Source of the DNA: CAYVIB01 sp964451365
Lineage (GTDB): Bacteria > Pseudomonadota > Gammaproteobacteria > Pseudomonadales > Cellvibrionaceae
Length of the DNA: 64,000 nucleotides
Assembly (NCBI GenBank): GCA_964451365.1
Contig: CAYVIB010000019.1
Coordinates: 30,388-94,387, forward strand
Direction of reading: 5' to 3'
Shown here: in pieces, positions 63,466 through 64,000 of the stretch
Numbering within the stretch: the stretch's first letter is position 1
Layout: every line of letters begins with the position of its first letter
Notes under the pieces: generated by a model
The model's input: the letters and a program-made list of their open reading frames with translations, nothing else
Told to the model about the DNA's origin: nothing
The model's database searches: none
Program-made: the position numbers and the translations under genes

Positions 63466-64000
63466 TTATCGAGAAAAAATCTCCCGCCAAGAATTAATAT
63501 CCAACAAACGCTCACCTGCTGGAAGCACGACTGTTTGATCGCCGATGAAGACTGTCGGATTTTGCGAATCATTAGAAATACACTTATCATCACTCACCAT
63601 TTCGAATGATGTTAATCCCAATCTCTGATTTAGCAATTGCATAGACCTAGTTGGTGCAACTGTGTTTAAAAATACAACCATCTGACCGTCTTCATTCCTC
63701 TCGACTGCGCCTCCAGAAATTCCCGTTTGTAATTCTGTTAAAGCCGGTAGGTTTATAGAATTTCCGGAATAACTTATTACACCATTTGTGATTCTCACTA
63801 CAGATCGAAGACCTGGTCCGATTGGTACACCTATATCCTTTTCAATGACAGGGTGATCATGTAAAATTGAATGAGGCGAAAGTAGATTTTCAATAACTTG
63901 ACGTTTGTCCTGCAACTCCTCAAAAGTTAGATCAAGTAGAGAGTCAGCTTCGGACCCCAGGTTTGTTTGAAATACAATAAACCGCTTTCCGTTACATAAA
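63466..64000 (-). CDS. Trypsin-like serine protease, C-terminal part (runs off the right edge)
   Basis: About 177 residues are visible from the right edge to the stop at 63466; the frame stays open to base 64000, so the start lies outside. LTELQTGISGGAVERN has the G-x-S-G-G nucleophile motif of chymotrypsin-fold peptidases, with QMVVFLNTVAP as the following strand. The histidine and aspartate would be upstream in the missing part. The stop lies 68 bp before attC1, so this is probably the preceding cassette gene. Confidence 0.68.
   Translation of the reverse strand, partial: LCNGKRFIVFQTNLGSEADSLLDLTFEELQDKRQVIENLLSPHSILHDHPVIEKDIGVPIGPGLRSVVRITNGVISYSGNSINLPALTELQTGISGGAVERNEDGQMVVFLNTVAPTRSMQLLNQRLGLTSFEMVSDDKCISNDSQNPTVFIGDQTVVLPAGERLLDINSWREIFSR

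Overview
The window looks like about 64 kb of chromosome from a marine or soil gammaproteobacterium of the Cellvibrionales/Alteromonadales kind. This is inferred from protein style (parE, ilvA with two C-terminal ACT-like regions, a SahR-like regulator in front of metK-ahcY-metF, an lplT-aas fusion, NfeD/SPFH genes) and from the moderately GC-rich coding sequence. No rRNA or tRNA gene was seen, so the placement is an inference from proteins only.

Layout. 1-5161: the 3' part of a very repetitive two-partner-secretion adhesin (MBG/YDG repeats) followed by its TpsB outer-membrane transporter. 5256-7200: an AT-rich pair made of a lipase-like protein and an overlapping lipoprotein, which resembles an effector/immunity pair. 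7393-18228: housekeeping genes parE, ilvA, rpiA, serA, an outer-membrane barrel protein, an alpha/beta hydrolase, pgk and tkt, separated by several two-hairpin repeats. 18741-24142: a methyl-cycle block with a 32-bp perfect palindrome over the promoter of an ArsR-methyltransferase gene, then metK, ahcY, metF and rsmE. 24463-31489: FHA protein, YbjQ, an XRE regulator, a fused LplT/PlsC/acyl-ACP synthetase, a lipase and a free-standing deaminase-fold protein.

31574-44855 is more accessory in character: a large secreted protein of unknown role, a nucleotidyltransferase, a metallophosphoesterase, two small unknown genes, a DASS transporter, a LuxR regulator whose receiver domain seems to have lost its phosphorylation site, a frameshifted DUF3592-like gene, and two tandem paralogous secreted beta-propeller proteins whose 5' leaders are also partly conserved. 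44940-56458 holds selO, a SNF2 helicase with an overlapping partner gene, the NfeD/SPFH membrane operon, and a nucleotidyltransferase-HEPN gene split by one amber codon.

56538-61092 is an AT-rich run of small secreted, lipoprotein or membrane genes, all on the minus strand, including a class 3 lipase. From 61154 to the right edge the window carries what I read as part of a chromosomal integron: two attC-like sites, three cassette-type genes transcribed leftward, and a 755-nt group II intron without a reverse transcriptase gene. The intron is inserted exactly in the R' box of one attC, and removing it restores a consensus GTTAGGC box. The integrase should lie beyond the right edge.
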